Assembly (NCBI GenBank): GCA_958295735.1
Contig: OY282369.1
Span: forward strand, 62,001 to 126,000
DNA: 64,000 nucleotides
Direction: 5' to 3'
Source: an uncultured Candidatus Cenarchaeum sp.
GTDB lineage: Archaea; Thermoproteota; Nitrososphaeria; Nitrososphaerales; Nitrosopumilaceae
Positions within the stretch are counted from its first letter, which is position 1. Every line of letters begins with the position of its first letter. A model generated the notes under the pieces. The model searched no databases. It had not been told where the DNA came from and saw only the letters and a list, made by a program, of their open reading frames with translations. The position numbers were made by a program, and so were the translations under genes. Of the stretch, positions 62,415 to 64,000 are shown piece after piece.

Positions 62415-63356
62415 TCAGTATGTGTGGGATCCCGCAGGTCGTGCCGCCGGACGAACTCGCCCGTCCCGCCGAACCGCCCGATCTTCCCCCGGATCCCGCC
62501 GCGGAGCCCCTCCAGCCTGCAGTCGGTCCTGGGATGCCCCGCCCCCGCCGGGATCCGCCCCGCGCCCGGCCCGGCGAGCCCCCTCCCGGACTCCTCCCTG
62601 CCGCGCTTCCCGGCCTCCGACTCCGCAGGACCGGGACCCGCGGCCGGCCATCATACAGGCGGGCCTGCCGCGCCCGGCCACGGCCCTCCCGGGCACCCCG
62701 GGGGCGCGCTTCCCCGCGGCGTCCCCGGGCGCGCCGCGACCCGCGGCTGGCCGCGAGGCGCCGTCCCGGCGCGCCGCGGGCCGCTTTACGCCGGGGGGCC
62801 GCCCGCGGCCGGCGCGCCGCGCGGGGTCGGAGCGCGTCCCCGCGCCCGGCCCGGCCGCGCTTCCCGCCCTCCCCCGGATGCTTTGCCGCCAGATCCTCCT
62901 CCCCCGGCGCGCGGCGCCGCGCGGTATGCAGATCCCCGCCGCGGCCGCCGCGATCCGCCCCGGCCCGGCCGCGCCCGTCCCGCGCCGGCGGAACGCCCCC
63001 GCCGGGATCCCGGCGCGGTCCCGGATCTCCTTCCCCGGCCTGCCCCGCGCGGCGCGGCGCGGCGCGGGCGCCTCCCGCGTCCCTCGGCACCGGGCGCGGA
63101 TCTGCCGCGCGCGGCGCGGAGTGACCCCCGTCCGGGCCGCGATCCCGGCGCCGCGGCCCCCCTCCTCGCCCGCCGCCCGCTTCGCCCCGGCGGGATCCGG
63201 TTTCGCCGCTGCCGGGCGCACGCCCCGCCGGGCCCGCGCGCGGCGTTTTCGCCGGGGGGGCGCGGGACCCCCCCCCCCCCCCGCCGGCCAGGATGCGGGA
63301 CGGTTTCGGGGCCGCCCCGCCGGCCCCGCCCCCGCCAACCCCCCGTTCCGCAACAA
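62415..63356 (-). pseudogene. heavily GC-decayed IS481 transposase, copy D
   Basis: Aligns along its length with copy C, but reading sense is lost: for example the amber-containing LEVL-stop-KAVAEHGRP of copies B and C reads PGVPGRAVAGRGRP. In a 77-bp hand alignment (62923-62999 against 52605-52681) 16 bases differ: 15 are A:T in C and G:C in D, none the reverse. The left end of the element is missing; a run of 17 or more C occurs near 63270. Confidence 0.7.
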
Positions 63357-63372
63357 ACGCGATTAAGAAATG

Positions 63373-64000
63373 CGTTATTCGACGATCCGCGGCCGGCGCG
63401 CCCGGCGGATGCCGTTTTTGCGCGCGGTCGCGGCGGGCCGGACCGCCGCGCGGGGCGGCGGGGCGCGGAACGGCCGGCATCGCCGCGGGAACGGGGCGCG
63501 GGAGGCCGCTCGCGCGGGAACGGGGCGCGGGAGGGAGGCGCCGCGGCCGGCGCGCCGGGCAGTCGAACAGCCCGGCGGGCTCCAGTTCCCCCGCGCGGGA
63601 CGCCTCGCGCGCGGACTCTTCCGCCCCCTCGAGCGTCCCGAAGATCCTGCCGGCGGGCGCGCGCTCGAACGCCCCCGATGCATCTCTGCGGGGTCGAGAT
63701 CCGGCGCGCGCGGCGGCAGGCACTCCAGCATGACGTCCCCGTCGAGGGATTCCGGGAACTTTTCGGCCCTCGCCGGCCTGCGGTACGGCGCGCTGCCCGC
63801 GAACGCCGGCGCCCTGCCGGACTCGTCGCGGGCGCGCCCCGGGAAGTCCGTGCTGCCGGCGTTCGCCTTGCCGCGGGACTCGCGGGAGAACACGCCCGCG
63901 GCCGGGATCCCGAAGATCCGCATCTTTTCCCGCGCCGGGCAGGAGCGGGACGGGGCGACGGCGAAGAGCCGGAACCGCCAGCAGCCGGGCCCGTTCCGGG
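63373..64000 (-). pseudogene. decayed IS630 transposase, second copy (runs off the window)
   Basis: Left end TATTCGACGATCCGCGGCCG as at 56182. The minus strand reads MRIFGIPAAGVFSRESRGKANAG, FAGSAPYRRPARAEKFPESL and LPPRAPDLDPAEM, so the catalytic Glu that copy 1 lost is kept here, followed by a frameshift. 5' part lies outside the window. Confidence 0.65.

Noticed and set aside
63268-63290. Long poly-C runs (also near 6457, 18427 and 51546) as phase-variation tracts
   Set aside because: They lie in decayed transposons or MITE ends, not in open genes or promoters; they may also be sequencing-sensitive.

Overview
The window comes from a very GC-rich archaeon. Supporting signs are the archaeal/eukaryal release factor aRF1 (NIKS and GGQ motifs), TATA boxes about 25-28 nt upstream of start codons with no leader, a membrane-anchored thaumarchaeal-type protein and a secreted DsbA-like thioredoxin. 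I infer a member of the Nitrososphaeria (Thaumarchaeota), possibly a host-associated one given the secreted NHL/Ig proteins and the load of transposons. The exact taxon cannot be read from the sequence.

Layout. 1-2.5 kb: 3' part of an IS630-like transposase and decayed IS4-type debris. 2.6-3.2 kb: a host membrane protein. 3.2-7.5 kb: a cassette on the minus strand made of a small acidic-tailed protein gene followed by a HEPN-TPR gene, with a decayed IS66 transposase upstream. 7.5-13.1 kb: further IS66, ISH3/IS4 and IS5-like elements and one small host gene (9953-10372). 13.1-20.1 kb: a duplicated copy of the cassette, its HEPN-TPR gene split by a complete IS66 element with 8-bp target duplication. 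20.4-22.1 kb: HIT protein and aRF1. 22.5-42.1 kb: one open frame of 6540 codons for a secreted protein of NHL propellers, Ig-like domains and a C-terminal periplasmic-binding-protein-like domain. 42.4-47.7 kb: DsbA-like protein and a second secreted NHL protein. 48.3-53.6 kb: a third cassette with extra small genes, two IS481 copies and a MITE. 53.7-57.7 kb: a complete IS66 and a decayed IS630. 58-62.4 kb: a fourth cassette, its two genes pushed apart by an IS481 element. 62.4-64 kb: decayed IS481 and IS630.

The unifying pattern is a two-gene cassette present four times: a short, highly charged protein ending in a conserved W/M-E-x-x-LVEDD-like tail, then a protein with an N-terminal domain carrying the HEPN RNase signature R-x4-H and a long run of near-identical 34-residue TPRs. 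Each gene has its own TATA box; in three copies a GCCGTACGGC palindrome (an imperfect version in the fourth) lies between the HEPN-TPR TATA box and the start codon. I infer a toxin-antitoxin or defence-like module; nothing in the sequence proves it. Around it, transposon copies decay with a strong, one-sided A:T to G:C substitution pattern.
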